NCBI GenBank assembly: GCA_004431415.1
Contig: QPMI01000132.1
Location: 1-64,000 of the forward strand
Length of the DNA stretch: 64,000 nucleotides
From: Cyanophora paradoxa
Taxonomy: Eukaryota > Glaucocystophyceae > Cyanophorales > Cyanophoraceae
Reading direction: 5' to 3'
Every line of letters begins with the position of its first letter. Positions within the stretch are counted from its first letter, which is position 1. Below the pieces are notes generated by a model. It worked only from the letters and a program-made list of their open reading frames with translations. It did not search any database and was not told where the DNA came from. This document shows, piece after piece, positions 40,089 through 50,576 of the stretch. The position numbers and the translations under genes are program-made.

Positions 40089-42740
40089 TCAACGGGGCCG
40101 CGAGCAGGCGTCGGGCCCTCCGTTATTGCGCCCCGCGCGGTACTCTACGACGAAGTCGTAGGACTGCAGGAGGAGGGACCAGCGTCCCAGCCTCCCAGAG
40201 GTCGCCTCGCGCGAGCGCAGCCACTGGAGCGCTTGGTGGTCCGTCCGGACCAGGAACTGGGGCCCTCCCAAGAGGAAGTGCCGCCAGTATTTTATTGCCC
40301 ATACAACCGCCAAGCACTCGAGCTCGGTGGCGGTGTAATTCCGCTCAGCGGGCGCCAGCGTTCGGCTGATGAACGCGATGGGCCGCTCACGGGCGGGCGA
40401 GCCGCCGTCGGACTGCGACAGGATCGCGCCGATGGCGTACGTCGACGCGTCGGTCGACAGGATGAAGGGCCGCTCGAAATCCGGGTACCCGAGTACCAGA
40501 TCCTCGAGCAGGGCAGCCTTCAGCGCCTCGAAGGCGGCTTGGTGGACCTCGGTCCATTGCCACACGGCGTCCCGAAGCAGCAGGCGCTGCAAAGGGTGGG
40601 TGACACGGGCAAACCCGTTCACGAACCGCCGGTAGTACCCGGCCAGGCCCAGGAACGACCTCAATTGGTCAGCGTTCGCTGGCGGCGGGTACTGGCGAAT
40701 GAACGCCAGCTTCGCGGGGTCCTGGCGGATCCCTTCGGCCGAGACGAGGTGCCCGAGCAGGGCAACCTCGGCCACCCCAAAGCGGCACTTGGAGGGCTTC
40801 AGGCGCAAGTTCGCCGGCATGATTGCGCGGAACAAGGCCTCGAGGTCCAGCAGGTGCTGGGGCACGCTCGGCGAGAACACCGTTATATCGTCGATATAAG
40901 CGGTGACGCAAGTCGTGAGCAGGGGGCCGAGGATGGCAGTCACGGCGCGCGAGAAGGCGGCCGGCCCGTTGGTCACACCGAACGGGGTCACGCGCCACTC
41001 GTAGTGGCCCAGGGCACCACGAAGGCCGTGTACTGCCGGGACGCAGGGTCCAGCGGCAGCTGCCAGAAGCCCGCCGTCGCGTCGACGGTCGAGAAGATCA
41101 TGGACCCCGCAGGCGGTCCAGCTGATCGTCGATCCGCGGCAGCGGAAAGACGTCGCGCTCGGTGATCGCATTTAAGCGTCGGTAATCGACGCAGAACCGC
41201 CAGGTGCCGTCCTTCTTAGGAGCGAGCACGACCGGCGAGCCGTAGGCGGCTTGCGAGGGCTGGATCAGGCCCAACTCAAGGAGCCGCTTTATTTCAGCAC
41301 GGGCGAAGGCCTCGGCGTGCGGGCTTACACGCCGCGGAGGCGTGAAGACGGGCAGCCGTGAGGTCAATCGGATCACGTGCTCGTAGTGGAGGAGGTTGGC
41401 CGTGCCCTCGGTGGCCGTGACCGAGTCGGCGAACGCGCGCGAATAGCGCTTGAGCAGAGCCTCGAGCTCGGCGCGTTCAGCAGTGCTCATCGCCGGATGC
41501 GAGCCGCATTCCGGGATTTTTGCACGTGCTTGGTTCCACTCCTCCTCTTCGGAAGACGACGTCCCCGTCGTTTCCGGAGGCGCCCTCGGGGGGCCGCCAT
41601 GGGAGGGGCCAGGCGCTGGGCCCGGAGGGGCGGCTCGCAGCGGCGCCTTGCCCTTGTCCTTGCCGCGCGCGGCAGAAGACTCGGCTGAGGAAGGCGCGCC
41701 CGGCGCGTCCGTGGTACGGACGGAGCAGCCAGGGCCGTCCAGCGGTGCTGGTGCCGTCACGGGGCGGGCGGCAGCTGTGCTCGGCGCAGGCGCCGGCGGC
41801 TCGGCTGCGTCGGCAGCGAGATTTATTTGATCCCCGGAGGGATTGGCGGGGACTGCGTTAGCCCCCTGGCGTGCAGCGCGAGCCGCGCGGGCGCGGCGGC
41901 GTGCGGCTCGCTCGGCGCGACGGGCCGGCCGGGTTCGTTCACGCTCCTCAGGGGAGGTCCAACCCGGGTACCCGACGTCGCGCTCGAGGTCGGAGTCGGT
42001 GTCGGACGACACCGGCTCATCGTGGAGCGCGAGGCCCTCCATTGTGACGATGGGGACCTCGTGGCCCTCGCCATCGTCGTCGCGCATCATGCGGACAAAC
42101 AGCGGAGGTGCGCTCGGCGCAGGCTCCTGCCCTTCAGCTGCAGTCGCGTCGGACTGCCGGGCGGCGGTTGCCGCAAAGATAGGCCCCGGGGCAGGGTGCT
42201 GGGGCGGTTGCGCGCCTCAGCTGCCGTGTAAGCCGCGGCCGTTCGGTTGGCCCGGCGACGCATCGAGCGAAAGCCTTGTCCCCGTTTAGGGTAGAAGGCT
42301 CGCAGCGTGCGTATGAAAGTATCGGCGACCGCGCGCACGGGCGCGTCATCTGGTGGCGGGTCGTACCCGAAGTCGCCGGGCGGCAGGTTATTAGCCTCCG
42401 CCACCGCAACAACGGCCCCTGCTGGCAGCAGGACGGGCTCGTTGGCGGGATTTAATAGCCGCACGTGCAGGCTTCCGCCTGCGGCTGGGCGCCGGTGTAG
42501 CTGGTGGGGCGCGAGTACCCCGAGCGCCGACAAGGAGTCGGGCGCTGGCCCGACGGCGAGCGTCGGAGCCTGGTCCGCGGGCGGCGCAGGGCCGTCAATC
42601 ACGCAGCGGACCATCCACTCGCGCGCGTCCTTTAGGACGACAGGGCGAAGGACCCGGACAAGGAGAGGCCCCTTCGTTTGTCCGGGCAGCAAAAAGGGAT
42701 CACGTGGGGGCGGAATTGCGCGTCGCGCGCGTGCAGGCAC
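40089..42740 (-). pseudogene. Element 2 reverse transcriptase-RNase H, two frameshifts
   Basis: Three overlapping frames: 42740-42087 (pre-RT linker, LHVRLLNPANEPVLLPAGA), 42090-41098 (acidic spacer and RT start, LAPKKDGTWRFCVDYRRLN) and 41171-40089 (rest of RT and RNase H). Single-base losses near 41100 and 41013 separate the last two; the DATAGFWQL block lies between them. The active site is YIDD (40887-40898). RNase H shows STDASTYAIGAIL, TATELECLAVVWAIK and VRTDHQALQW. The family match is clear, but as read the protein could not be made in one piece. Confidence 0.9.
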
Positions 42741-44617
42741 CAGCCAGAGCTGGTCGTGTCTATCCGCCCCTCGACCATCATGATCGTGCCGATGCCCACG
42801 AGCAGGTCGGCATTGGGGCCCAGGGAGCCGTCGGGGACGACGTACACGGCCCGCGAGACGTACACGTCACCGAAGCGCAGCACGACGTGCGCGATTTCGG
42901 CCGTGATCGTGGCGTGGTGCAGGAAGGCCCTCAGGACCTTCACGCCCGTGTACCGGGTGCCCGGGGGCATGTGGCGCTTCTCGCCAACTTCGCCCATAGC
43001 GCCGGTGTCAAAGAGGATTTGGACACGCGTGCTAGCGCCGAGAGTGCCGTCGGCATTCAGGGCGTAGACGAATCCTGGGCACTGCAGCTGCAGGCGCCGG
43101 AAATCGTGCGGGCGGCCCGAGATCCCATCGATCACATGCGCAATCGGGATAGGGGCGTTGAGGCCGCCGGGCGGGGCGCCTTCGGGGGACTCCGGGACCG
43201 CGAGGTCCGACGGACGGTCCGGGCCGTACCCGGTGAGGTCACCAGGGTCGGCGGCGGGCGTGGGGAAGTGCAGCGACGAGCGCTGCCGGCTGTTGCTGGC
43301 GTGCAACGCCGCGGACCGACTCTGCGGGGCTGCAGAGGTTTTCCGGTCCGGCCCGTCCGTGAGGGGCTGCGGCTCCCTGGTCGCAGCCGCCATGACGCTT
43401 TCGGCAATAGACCGCGGCTGCAGTGCAGCGCGCGTCGCGAAGTCGTCCTCGCCTTCATCGTCCCCGTAGACACGGAGGACGGCACGGGCGCCAGGACGGC
43501 AGCGGCCCTCGGCCTGGCGCGCCTGGGCCTGCCCGATCAGCCGGAGCAGCTCGGATTCGATCCGATCGAACTGTTCCAAGCTGGGAACGGCCGCAGCCCA
43601 AATCGTCGCTGCGACGTTAAGGGCCGCCCACGAGGCGCCGCTGGGCAGCGTCGTGCCCGGAAGATTGTGACCGGCGGCGGTCGCAATCTCGTCCAGGACT
43701 TCGGACAGAAGCGGCGGGCTTGCTTCGTTGCCAGCCTCGAGCAGGAGGCGCAAGCGAGCGCGCCAGTTTTTGGCGGCTTGGTAGTGGGCTGCACCGGCGC
43801 TGTCGCCGGGCGCCGGCGCGCCGGGGCCAGCAGGGGCGGTCACGCCCGGCATCGGCGGCCCGTACATCATGCCCGGCGGCCAATAGTAGCCGCCGCCTCC
43901 GGGCATCTGAGGCATCAGGGCCGGTGGCGGCCCGCCCCAGGTGGGCCGCGGCGGCGGCGGGCCCATGGGGAATGGCGGGTACGCCGCGGCGTCAGCCGGC
44001 GGGACACCGCTGGGCGCAACGCGAGCCCGCTTGTTGCGGCGCTCGGCTTCGGCAAGGAGGCGGGCGCGCGTCTCCTCCGGCGTGGGCGCCGGCGCGGGCG
44101 CGTCCTCGAGCTCGAGGCCGTGCTCACGCGCGACGGCAGCGAACGCTGCGTCATCGAGGCCGGCGAATTCGTCGGCGGCACTCGCCGCAGGCGCGGTCGA
44201 GGCGGTCACCGTGACGCGGTTGCCGTGCATCACGCGCCGGTCCCGGTGGGTGCCTTCACGGGCACGGCCACCACGAGCACGGTCGGCGGGGGACCGGGAG
44301 GAGGACTCGCGCGGCGGTGCAGAGCGAGCCTCGCGGCGCTCGGCTTCCGGGTGCTGCCGCTTCGCGCCTTGCGGCGTGCGGGACGCACGGCGCCGCTCAG
44401 GCACCGGCGAGCGGGAGGCGCGGGGAGCGGGGCTCGGCTCGCGCGACCCGGAGCCCGTTGTGCCCGAGGCAGAGGACGCTTCGTCCTTTGCCTTCTTGGG
44501 CGTCGAGTCGCCTCGGACTTGGGCCCGCAGGGTCTTCGGGATGACCTCGGGGCGGCGCCCGCTCCAGTGCATGAGGAGGGCAGCCGACATCCGGTAATGG
44601 AACGGCGTGACCGCCAT
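42632..44617 (-). CDS. Element 2 protease with long charged N-terminal region
   Basis: The 661-codon frame has an Arg/Ser/Glu-rich start (residues 30-140), a Pro/Gly-rich middle and a helical part (residues 290-370). The retropepsin signature ILFDTGAMGEVGE lies near residue 545, followed by strand-rich sequence and LLVGIGTIMMVEG, the usual C-terminal motif. The enzyme would process gag-pol. It is continuous and overlaps the RT linker frame at a slippery heptamer. The N-terminal 500 residues match nothing I know. Confidence 0.8.
   Translation of the reverse strand: MAVTPFHYRMSAALLMHWSGRRPEVIPKTLRAQVRGDSTPKKAKDEASSASGTTGSGSREPSPAPRASRSPVPERRRASRTPQGAKRQHPEAERREARSAPPRESSSRSPADRARGGRAREGTHRDRRVMHGNRVTVTASTAPAASAADEFAGLDDAAFAAVAREHGLELEDAPAPAPTPEETRARLLAEAERRNKRARVAPSGVPPADAAAYPPFPMGPPPPRPTWGGPPPALMPQMPGGGGYYWPPGMMYGPPMPGVTAPAGPGAPAPGDSAGAAHYQAAKNWRARLRLLLEAGNEASPPLLSEVLDEIATAAGHNLPGTTLPSGASWAALNVAATIWAAAVPSLEQFDRIESELLRLIGQAQARQAEGRCRPGARAVLRVYGDDEGEDDFATRAALQPRSIAESVMAAATREPQPLTDGPDRKTSAAPQSRSAALHASNSRQRSSLHFPTPAADPGDLTGYGPDRPSDLAVPESPEGAPPGGLNAPIPIAHVIDGISGRPHDFRRLQLQCPGFVYALNADGTLGASTRVQILFDTGAMGEVGEKRHMPPGTRYTGVKVLRAFLHHATITAEIAHVVLRFGDVYVSRAVYVVPDGSLGPNADLLVGIGTIMMVEGRIDTTSSGWCLHARDAQFRPHVIPFCCPDKRRGLSLSGSFALSS
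42692..42698 (-). promoter_or_regulatory. Candidate -1 frameshift heptamer between protease and RT
   Basis: On the sense strand the protease frame reads AT[C CCT TTT] TGC. C CCT TTT fits the X XXY YYZ slippery rule in the zero frame. A -1 slip leads directly into the frame 42740-42087 (FLLPGQTKGPLLVRV), which overlaps the protease frame by 109 bases. I did not establish a downstream pseudoknot. Confidence 0.5.
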
Positions 44618-45946
44618 TACCGTGGTGCCCAGGTCGGGCGCATCCGCAGGTGCGGGAAGGGCGCATCCGGCTTAGCGACCGTGTCGAAAGCCGGCGCCGG
44701 CCAAAGGTCTGAGACCAAGAGGCGCGGCGGGCGGGCGCTCGTCATGATGGGCCAGAGGACATCATTGATCTTCTGAACCCAGCTCAGGAGAGCCCGCGAG
44801 GTGGCTTCCTGGCCGTGGAGCATGTGATCCTCGCCAGCATGCGAGAGATGCCGGCGGCCCACGTGTCACGGTCGACGTGACAGAACTCGCGCATGCCGTG
44901 CGCGGTGGTACGGGCGGGCAGGATGCGCTCAAGGAGGCGAACATCCAAGCAGCCGACAGTGTCCTCATGCTTTGCGAGCAGCGCGCGAAGCTGAGTCGTC
45001 GCCGGCAGACCCCAGATCTGCAGCATCGCGTCTGCGAGCTGCTTCTTCGACGCCGGCGCATTGTCGAGCCACGATGTGGCGACAGCGGTAGGGCGGGAAG
45101 GTCTGGCATGGAGAACCAGAACAGGGTCGCCAGCGGAAGCTGGGAGGCCAGAACAAGGGCCGCGTACTCGTCGACAATATCCGTAGGGACTTTGTCTTTG
45201 ACGGTGTGGTAGACAGCGTAAAGCTCGTCACCATCGACCGTGCGCATGTGAGTACCGCGCTTGTCAGCGCTCAGAGTATTGCGGTCGCCGCGATAGCAGA
45301 TATCCCGCAAGAACTCATAGGCCGCGGTCGGCCCCACGACGTGCATCTGCACGTTGTACCCTGCCACCGGCGCCGGGCGCCGGGGCTCAGGCAGCTCGTG
45401 GCCGAGGATCCAACCGGCCAAGTGGTTCACATACCCCGCAAGCAGGGATGCGACGAACTCACGAGTCGGCAGCGGCGCCCACGTGGCGCCGTTCTCGGTG
45501 GCGATGGGGCAGACGAGCGGGTGCATCCGCGTCCCCTTGTGCATTGGATTCACCGGCGGCCGGCTTGACTCGTACCCCAGCGTAAAGACGCGGGGCGGCA
45601 AGCGGTCAAGCTGACGACGCGCCTCCGCCTCAGAGGGGTACTGCATCGCGACGTGGGCGGGGCCCAGCGTGACGCGGATGGCGTTCTTCCCGGCGGCGTC
45701 GCCGAGGACGTCGAGTGCGTTCGCATCGAGCTCAGCCGCGAAGGCACGCTCAGAGCTCAGGACCGGCTCGCCGGGGACGAGCATGCGCACGCGAGAGTCG
45801 GCTTGCGCGACTACGCGAATGCCGAACTTGCGGCCGAAGCGCGGGTCCTTGAATGCGACCACGCGACTGCGCGGTGGTGCACGGTTCGGCCCCGCGTGGG
45901 GTTGAACTGGTGCGGCCGGTGCAGGTACGCGTAGGACATGCGACAC
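44617..45946 (-). pseudogene. Element 2 accessory region, third part
   Basis: Frame 45946-44762 encodes about 280 residues of balanced, folded-looking protein (for example FKDPRFGRKFGIRVVAQADS, and YNVQMHVVGPTAAYEFLRDI) before running out of frame near 45090. The sense continues in 45026-44784 (LPATTQLRALLAKHEDTVG) and 44862-44617. At least two indels are needed. There is no recognised domain; it sits between the larger accessory frame and the protease. Confidence 0.55.
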
Positions 45947-48035
45947 GTGTGGTGCATGACCGTGTTCAGCGTGGCGTACGCCTTCGTGATCGGCCCGTCC
46001 TCACGGAGCGGGAGAGCGGGCTCCGAGGAGACCCACTTAGTGATGTGCTCATCGAGCCCCATCATCGCGAGCACGTAGGGCAGGCCCTGGACGTCCGCAC
46101 CCTCGAGGGTGGTCGGAGTCGGCGGGACCGGCGGCCCGTAGAGCAAAATCGCGGCGGGGATGCCGCGGTTATGCCCCTCGACGTTTCCAAGGACCGTCGA
46201 GGCGAGGCTGTGCAGAGCAGCATCGGCGTCGAGCGCGTCCGGGTGGAAGCGCGTTTGCAGCTTCGTGCCCGGGTTAAACACGGGGCCGCAGTCCCGTGGC
46301 CCGTTCTCGCCGTACATGAGAGTACGGAGGCGGGGGATTGCGCCCCAGGGCTGCTGCTCGGGCAACGTGTTGGTTGCGGAGCCCGCCCCGAGCGGGTCCG
46401 GGAGCAGCACGCAGTACTTTTCGCAGTACCGCAGGCGCTCGAGCGTGCCGTCGTACCAAGTGCGCGAGCCCGGAGGGGCTTGCGGGTCCGGAGCCGGGGG
46501 TTCAGAGGGACCGGCGGCAGCGGCACTCGTGACGGAGGCGGCGGCTGTGGCCTCGACCATGGGCGTGTCGCCCGCGGCGTCGCGCTCGTTCGCGCGAACG
46601 GCGCCGGCCCAGTCGTCGATCCACCGCACGAACGGCAGAGAGCGGATGACGACTTCCGCGCCCTCGACGGGGAAGTCGATTTCGCCCAGGGTCCAAGAGG
46701 CCCCTTCGACGGTGTTGTCGTACAGCCGAACCTCCTGGCTCAGCCAGGAGTCCGCGTCCGTCTTTGCGGCGGCCCGCTGAACAACTTCAGAGATGTTCAG
46801 GTCCGGGGGGTACATGGAGGCGAGCTCGCAGACGAGACCCTCGCAACCCGGGTGCAGCGCGCGGACGCGCCCGTAGAAGAAGCGAACTTCTTCGGGCAGC
46901 TGTTGTTCCGAGTACGGAACAAAGGGCACGGTTCCCGGACCAGTGCGTCCGCTGAACCAGCACGACATCAGCCAGCGTGCGTGGGCAGGCACGGGCTCTA
47001 CGATATCAAGACCGGGCCCCGTGTTTTGGGACGCGCGCCAGCGGTCATTGACGTAGTATCCCGGCAGGCGGGAGACGTGGAACTCAAAGCGGTCCAGGAA
47101 AACCGCGTCCCAGTGGAAACAGGTCCACCGGTCCGGCTCCGTCGGGAGCTCAGGGCGCGGGGTCAAGAGACCTAAGTTCCAGGCTGCAAGTTCGAACGAC
47201 GCAACCGCGCGCCGTAGGAACCGCACGTTGGCGGGGTGCCGCTGGGGCACGCTCAGCTCAAGTCGCTCCCACGCCTCGCGCGAGGCGTCTGCGTGGAAGT
47301 GGCTAAACCGGCGCCACGGGGGCTGCGCGGTTTCCGCTGCGAGCCAGCCCTGGAGTTCAGGGTGGGGCTCGATTTGCAGCAGGAGCGGGTTCTGGGCCTG
47401 CGTGAGGCCACTGTTCGCGAGCCACATGTGCTCGACCGACGTCGACCAGTTGGACGACGGGGCGGGGCAACCGACGAGCTCAAAGAGCTTTGCGTCGATG
47501 CCGCCTCGGACGAAGAGCGCGTGCCACATGCGCTCACGGGCGTCGGCATCGATACCCGCATGCTCATCGGATTCCATGGCGTCTGGAGGCGGCGTGGCAG
47601 CGCCACCCTCGCCCTCATCCGACGAGCCGGAGCCCGGGTCCGAACTGCCGCTGGCGGCGGCGCGGTCGCCGGGCGGGCGAGCAGGGGCACCGCGGCGGGC
47701 GCGCGAGCCGCTCGTCCACGGCCCTCGGTGGTGCCGGCGGCTGCCGCAGTCGGCTTGCCGCGGCCACGGCGCGTGGTGGCGACTGTTCGGGCCAACGCAT
47801 CGCACGAAGCGATGATTTCGTTATGCTTGTCCCACACCGAACTGTTGGTGTGGGGGCCCTTATAGCGCCGGCGCACTTCGCCGTAGACCAACCGCATGCG
47901 GTGGGCCGGCTTATCAAGGAGCGTGGTGGCGTAAACGCCGGACTGCGACATGCAGTAGCAGACCCAGACGAACACACACCACGTGAATTCGCCATTGCGA
48001 GCGGCGGAATCCATTTCTCCTTGCAGCGCTTTCAT
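45811..48035 (-). CDS. Element 2 accessory protein, main part, unknown function
   Basis: Frame 48035-47253 gives the N-terminal part (EFTWCVFVWVCYCMSQSGVY, a hydrophobic stretch that could be buried or membrane-like). Frame 47805-45811 gives 664 codons, of which residues 70-620 look like a large folded protein rich in Trp, Phe, Tyr and His. A Glu/Asp/Ser-rich spacer joins the two frames. One segment (VQGLPYVLAMMGLDEHI) resembles element 1 near 7797-7850, so the protein seems conserved between the elements. No polymerase, nuclease or envelope motif is visible. A structural or particle-associated role is only a guess. Confidence 0.6.
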
Positions 48036-48515
48036 GAGCCACAGGAACTCGGGCTCGAGCGGCGCTCGTTCTTCACCAGGTCCGGCGGACCAAGGCGCGG
48101 GACGGCGCGGGAGGCGAGCAGGTCGAGCACGTCGACCTCGCGATGGTTATCGCGGCGGGGCACCGGATAACGGCGATCGAGGAACGCCTCGATGCTAGGC
48201 CCGCGCATCAGGGGTCGGCGTCCGGGTGGTGCCGGAACCGGAGCCCCTCGTCGGGACCGACGGGGCGGTCCACAACGACGGTGGGGGCAGCGCGGTACGT
48301 GCCAATCCCCAGGAGCCAGTCAGAGAACAGCAGAGAGCTGAACTCGTCGGGGCGCCGCGGGTCAATGAGCCGGGCCATGCGCTGCACGGCGACGCGCTCG
48401 GGCACGTAGACAACGCGCCACTTGTCCAAATCGGAGCCGTGCTGGACGAGCTCGGAAAGGTTGACGAGCGGGGGCTCGCCCCGCACGCAGCGGGCGCGGC
48501 GCTCGGCCTGTGTGG

Positions 48516-48659
48516 TGTTGCGTGCAGTGTGAGGACCCGGGATGATTCGGGGAATCACTAGCCTCTCGCGAGATGGCCTATTGGTAGAACTGCCGCCTTG
48601 ACACCCCTTAGTCGTTGGTTCGACTCCGGCTGGGTCCGGGTCGCAACGCGTCCATAACA
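48516..48659 (+). repeat. TRIM left LTR with tRNA-like body
   Basis: Contains an A-box-like TGGCCTATTGGTAGA (48574-48588), a tRNA-like anticodon-loop segment GCCTTGACAC and a perfect B-box GGTTCGACTCC (48617-48627) followed by GGCTGGGTCC. A T-arm stem can form. The acceptor 5' strand does not pair, so it is tRNA-derived rather than a functional tRNA gene. The loop TTGACAC would read GAC (valine) if the original fold is as I infer. Confidence 0.7.
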
Positions 48660-48974
48660 TGGGGGCTGCTAACGGACCTGGTTCGACTCCCGACGAGGGA
48701 TAGACCGGGCTTCGAATCCCACGCGGGGCGCTAGGAAGCGCTGGCTGAGGGCCGCTGCATCGCGGTACCCCGATAAGCCCGGCACCTGCATCGGTGGCCG
48801 CCGAAGAGCCTAGAAACTGCGCGCGCGGAAAAAGCGGCAGTTGCGGCTGTGTGATCATGAGTGGGTGTCACGTGCGGCATGTGACCGAGGTTGAGATCGC
48901 GAGTTGTGAGGTGAAATGCAGCAATGGAACCGCACGGAAGGATCTCGGGGTCGAGATCACCGTGGCGGGGGGGA
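48660..48974 (+). other. TRIM interior
   Basis: Non-coding. It has a PBS-like start, two further B-box-like sequences (GGTTCGACTCC at 48680-48690 and GGGCTTCGAATCCC at 48707-48720) and a G-rich PPT-like end. Nothing else is recognised. Confidence 0.65.
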
Positions 48975-49118
48975 TGTTGCGTGCAGTGTGAGGACCCGGG
49001 ATGATTCGGGGAATCACTAGCCTCTCGCGAGATGGCCTATTGGTAGAACTGCCGCCTTGACACCCCTTAGTCGTTGGTTCGACTCCGGCTGGGTCCGGGT
49101 CGCAACGCGTCCATAACA
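48975..49118 (+). repeat. TRIM right LTR
   Basis: Same 144 bp as 48516-48659, including the A-box- and B-box-like sequences, followed by the target duplication GTGG. Confidence 0.9.
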
Positions 49119-50576
49119 GTGGCCAGGACGCGAGCGGCGACGGTGCCCTCGGAGCTCTTGTCGAAGCAAGCAGCGCCGGCGACCTCACGCAGCCTTGCGG
49201 CATACGTTTGGTACTGAGTGACGGGCGGAGCCACGTCGTGAGGGGTGATCCACTCAAAGAGGCTGTTCTTGCCAAATCCCAGAGCCCCCGGAACGACCGT
49301 GAGGGTGCGGAAACGGATTATGGCCAGCAGCAACTGCACGCAGTATGCGTGGAAGTCGCAGTCCTCGTGGAGGATCTCGCGGGCTGCGGCGAGTGCCGAG
49401 CGCATCGCGTGATAGCCCGTCAGGGCCGGCGAGACCGGGGTATCGGGCGTCTCGTCCCAGTCCCGCGGGTCAAACGCCACGTCATACCCGTTGGCATTCT
49501 CAGCCAGTATGCGGGGCCACTGCAAGCCCGGCTGGGCGAGCAGGTACGCGGACGCGACGAGAAGGGACAAGATTGGCGAGCGATCAGAGTCGCTAAGCCA
49601 ACTCGCCTCAGATGCGAGGTCCCAGCATGCCGACTTCGGGGCGTGCTGCTCCCAAGCGGCGAGCAGATCGTCCCACGCGCGCGGCGACGCGGTGTCGAAC
49701 TCGAAGGCGAGATCGGGCCAGACGACTTCGGAGTCGTCAGGCGGGGGACCGACCCCAGAGCATGAGCCCGGGTCCTCGGGGTGGGCGAACGCCGCGCGCA
49801 GAATTGCACGCATAGCGCGGCCGGAATCCGGGCCCTCATGCAGGCGGTGGTCCGTGCGGGCGACCACGGCCGCAGTCTCGATCACGCAAGCGAGGTTGTT
49901 AACCTCGGTGCGCTGAGTCAAGCGACCCAGGAGGAGACGGTCCGCGCGGTTCAGTCCGCAGGCGCCCAGGAAGCGATCGGCAACGATGCCGATCGTACCC
50001 TCGCCGGCAAGTTTGCGCACAAGCGGGATTTGCTTATGCCCCTCCATGCCGTTGGTGAAGAGGAGCCCGACGGCCCTCGACAGCGCGCGAGGCTCCGAGG
50101 CCAGCAGCGCGTACCACTTAGAGAGTGGCATGAGCAGGGGGCAATGCGGCGGACAATGAAGCGGCTGCCCTCGCGTTGCGAGTCAACGAGCACGCTCTCG
50201 GTGTGGTCGCCGGGCATGTACCGCAGCCCGGTGGGCGCGGACATTGGCTTTTTCTCGACGTATTCGAGACCCGAGCCCTTGCCGCAGGGATCCAGGGGGT
50301 CGGACTCCGAGCGGACGCTCAGTCCGTCGGCGTCGGTCTCGCCGATTTCCGAGTCCCCTGAGCCATCGTCGCTTGCCGGGCTGGCAAAGCGCAGGGCGGC
50401 CTCGAACTCGGTCTCACGCGCGGCGTCGTCAAGGGCGCCGGCGGCGAGGGTCGAGGCGGCCGCGTCGAAGGCGGCCTGGTCACGCGCCCGGGCGGCGATG
50501 ACGCTGGCGTCGGCCGGCTGGCGCACGGCGGCGACGGGGACGCTGAGGTCCATGTCCGTCTCAGTGCCCACGGGCA

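Larger units (their letters stand above)
48516..49118 (+). mobile_element. TRIM-like miniature LTR retrotransposon with tRNA-like LTRs
   Basis: 603 bp: two 144-bp direct repeats (48516-48659, 48975-49118) with no difference seen, TGTTGC...ATAACA ends, and a 315-bp non-coding interior. A 4-bp target duplication GTGG flanks it (48512-48515, 49119-49122). Directly after the left repeat, TGGGGGCTGCTAACGG fits a primer-binding site (complement ends in CCA). Directly before the right repeat, GGCGGGGGGGA fits a polypurine tract. Removing it plus one GTGG restores the element 2 frame. It must depend on enzymes from another element. Confidence 0.9.
48208..50131 (-). pseudogene. Element 2 accessory region, first part, split by a TRIM
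   Basis: Frame 50131-49119 (MPLSKWYALLASEPRALSRA...) continues after removal of the TRIM and one GTGG into 48515-48208 (QAERRARCVRGEPPLVNLSE ... stop at 48208). The joint product would be about 440 residues, mainly helical with a conserved-looking acidic segment (PPDDSEVVWPDLAFEFDTA). It is unlike known gag, pol or env proteins. A further frame change near 50130 separates it from the gag-tail frame 50883-49951. Confidence 0.6.

Noticed and set aside
42704-44776. 690-codon plus-strand open frame
   Set aside because: Antisense to the element 2 protease frame, which carries the DTG motif; the plus frame has no motif.
48571-48640. Functional tRNA gene
   Set aside because: A and B boxes are good but the acceptor and anticodon stems do not pair, and the segment lies inside an LTR of a mobile element present twice.
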